Source: Bacteroidota bacterium (GTDB lineage Bacteria; Bacteroidota; Bacteroidia; NS11-12g; UBA955). Taken from it: a stretch of 32,314 nucleotides of DNA. Position numbers and translations under genes: made by a program. Below the pieces are notes generated by a model. That model saw only the letters and a list, made by a program, of their open reading frames with translations, ran no database searches and had not been told where the DNA came from. Shown here in pieces: positions 31,582-32,314 of this stretch; the first letter of the stretch is position 1; every line of letters begins with the position of its first letter. The DNA lies in NCBI GenBank assembly GCA_947451105.1, contig CANFXY010000017.1, positions 1 to 32,314 on the forward strand, read 5' to 3'.

Positions 31582-32314
31582 TTATAATTTGATGCACACA
31601 TTTTTAGGTTCGGTGAAAAAGCGCATGGCTTCCCAACCACCTTCGCGGCCTACACCACTTTGTTTGACCCCACCGAAAGGCGTACGCAAGTCGCGCAACA
31701 ACCAGCAATTGATCCACACGATACCACTTTGAATGTTGGCGGCCATGTTGTGGGCTTTGGTAATGTCTTGGGTCCATATGGTACAAGCCAATCCGTATTC
31801 GGTAGCGTTTGCCATTTCGAGTGCTTCATCAGCCGAGTCGAAAGGCATAATGCTGACCACTGGTCCGAAAATCTCCTCGGTATTGCAGCGGCAATCGTAG
31901 GCCAGGTTTTCGATAATGGTAGGTTCGATATACCAACCGTTTTCGTGTCCATCGATTTTCAATTGTTTGCCACCAAAAAGTATTTGTCCGCCTTCTTCTT
32001 TTGCCAATTCGATGTAAGACAAAACTTTTTCAAAGTGCATTTTGCTCACAATAGCACCAATGCGTGATTCTTTGAGCAAAGGATTGCCTACTTGTAATTT
32101 GCTCACTTCAAGCAATAGGGCGGCTTTAAACTTTTCGTAAATGGGGCGTTCTATAAATATGCGTGATCCACAAAGGCAGATCTCACCTTGGTTAAGAAAA
32201 GAGGTTTGCACGGTAGTTTTAAGTGCTTTTTCAAAATCGCAGTCAGCGAAAATGATGTTGGGGTTTTTACCACCAAGTTCTAGACTTAATTTCTTAAACA
32301 TAGGCGCAGCAACG
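31582..32314 (-). CDS. Aldehyde dehydrogenase, probably 2-aminomuconate/2-hydroxymuconate semialdehyde dehydrogenase type (5' end outside the window)
   Basis: C-terminal part of an NAD-dependent aldehyde dehydrogenase; the frame is open to the right window edge, with VAAP preceding the first internal Met. Motifs are LELGGKNPNIIF (general-base Glu), NQGEICLCGSRIF (catalytic Cys, the first Cys of this stretch), EEIFGPVVSIMPF and NCWLLRDLRTPFGGVKQSG. The last, with VGREGGWEAMRFFTEPKNVCI, closely fits ALDH8/AmnC/DmpC-like enzymes that oxidise semialdehydes in tryptophan (kynurenine) or aromatic ring breakdown. Neighbouring meaB follows 9 nt later, so they share an mRNA. The exact substrate is an inference from motif similarity. 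Confidence 0.88.
   Translation of the reverse strand, partial: VAAPMFKKLSLELGGKNPNIIFADCDFEKALKTTVQTSFLNQGEICLCGSRIFIERPIYEKFKAALLLEVSKLQVGNPLLKESRIGAIVSKMHFEKVLSYIELAKEEGGQILFGGKQLKIDGHENGWYIEPTIIENLAYDCRCNTEEIFGPVVSIMPFDSADEALEMANATEYGLACTIWTQDITKAHNMAANIQSGIVWINCWLLRDLRTPFGGVKQSGVGREGGWEAMRFFTEPKNVCIKL

Noticed and set aside
30833-31732. A 299-codon plus-strand open frame
   Set aside because: It lies wholly antisense to meaB and the ALDH end, whose motifs are unmistakable; the frame is a shadow with arginine/serine-rich, family-less translation.

Overview
The window reads as a chromosomal segment of a Bacteroidota bacterium, in the Flavobacteriia/Sphingobacteriia/Chitinophagia range. The evidence is TonB-dependent receptors with CarboxypepD_reg-like N-termini, a DUF4249 lipoprotein, a giant PKD-repeat protein with a gliding-motility-associated (type IX secretion, type B) C-terminal domain, an isolated atpD-atpC pair with a short epsilon subunit, a glycine-tailed RRM protein, and many TAnnTTTG promoter -7 elements. 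DNA is AT-rich. No tRNA, rRNA, CRISPR array or intact insertion sequence was seen.

Layout. 1-2804 (minus): TonB receptor followed by a DUF4249 lipoprotein cut by the window edge. 2954-4747 (plus): YcbB-type L,D-transpeptidase, convergent with atpDC (minus) across a hairpin terminator. 6670-8383 (minus): RRM RNA-binding protein, Hsp20 and 3-methyladenine DNA glycosylase I. 8459-10135 (plus): outer-membrane barrel without a plug. 10145-12315 (minus): glycyl-tRNA synthetase and RNase HII. 12612-14543 (plus): dihydroorotase and a small outer-membrane protein. 14544-16351 (minus): panD, a flippase-like membrane protein and a heptose-phosphate adenylyltransferase. 16463-19080 (minus): MATE transporter, outer-membrane protein and D-aminoacyl-tRNA deacylase. 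19337-19630 (plus): a 97-residue orphan. 19715-25279 (minus): the 1854-residue PKD protein. 25470-28075 (minus): TonB receptor behind a TPP riboswitch. 28140-29670 (minus): an AT-rich accessory patch with a lipoprotein and a HigB/HigA-like toxin-antitoxin pair. 29624-30079: non-coding, with repeats and a GC-rich hairpin island. 30080-32314 (minus): aldehyde dehydrogenase (partial), MeaB GTPase and an FMN reductase.

How the genes work together. Most of the window is housekeeping (ATP synthesis, translation, pyrimidine and CoA precursors, repair) mixed with envelope functions (import receptors, peptidoglycan cross-linking, LPS heptose, secreted adhesin-like protein). The best leads are two. First, a TPP aptamer lies directly upstream of an orphan TonB receptor, which predicts thiamine import across the outer membrane. 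Second, the HigB-like toxin frame is broken by a single in-frame TAA inside its conserved STHG motif, while the rest of the frame, including its overlap with the antitoxin start, is intact. I did not find a clearly new multi-gene system. The repeats and GC-rich island at 29736-30049 are the least explained sequence.
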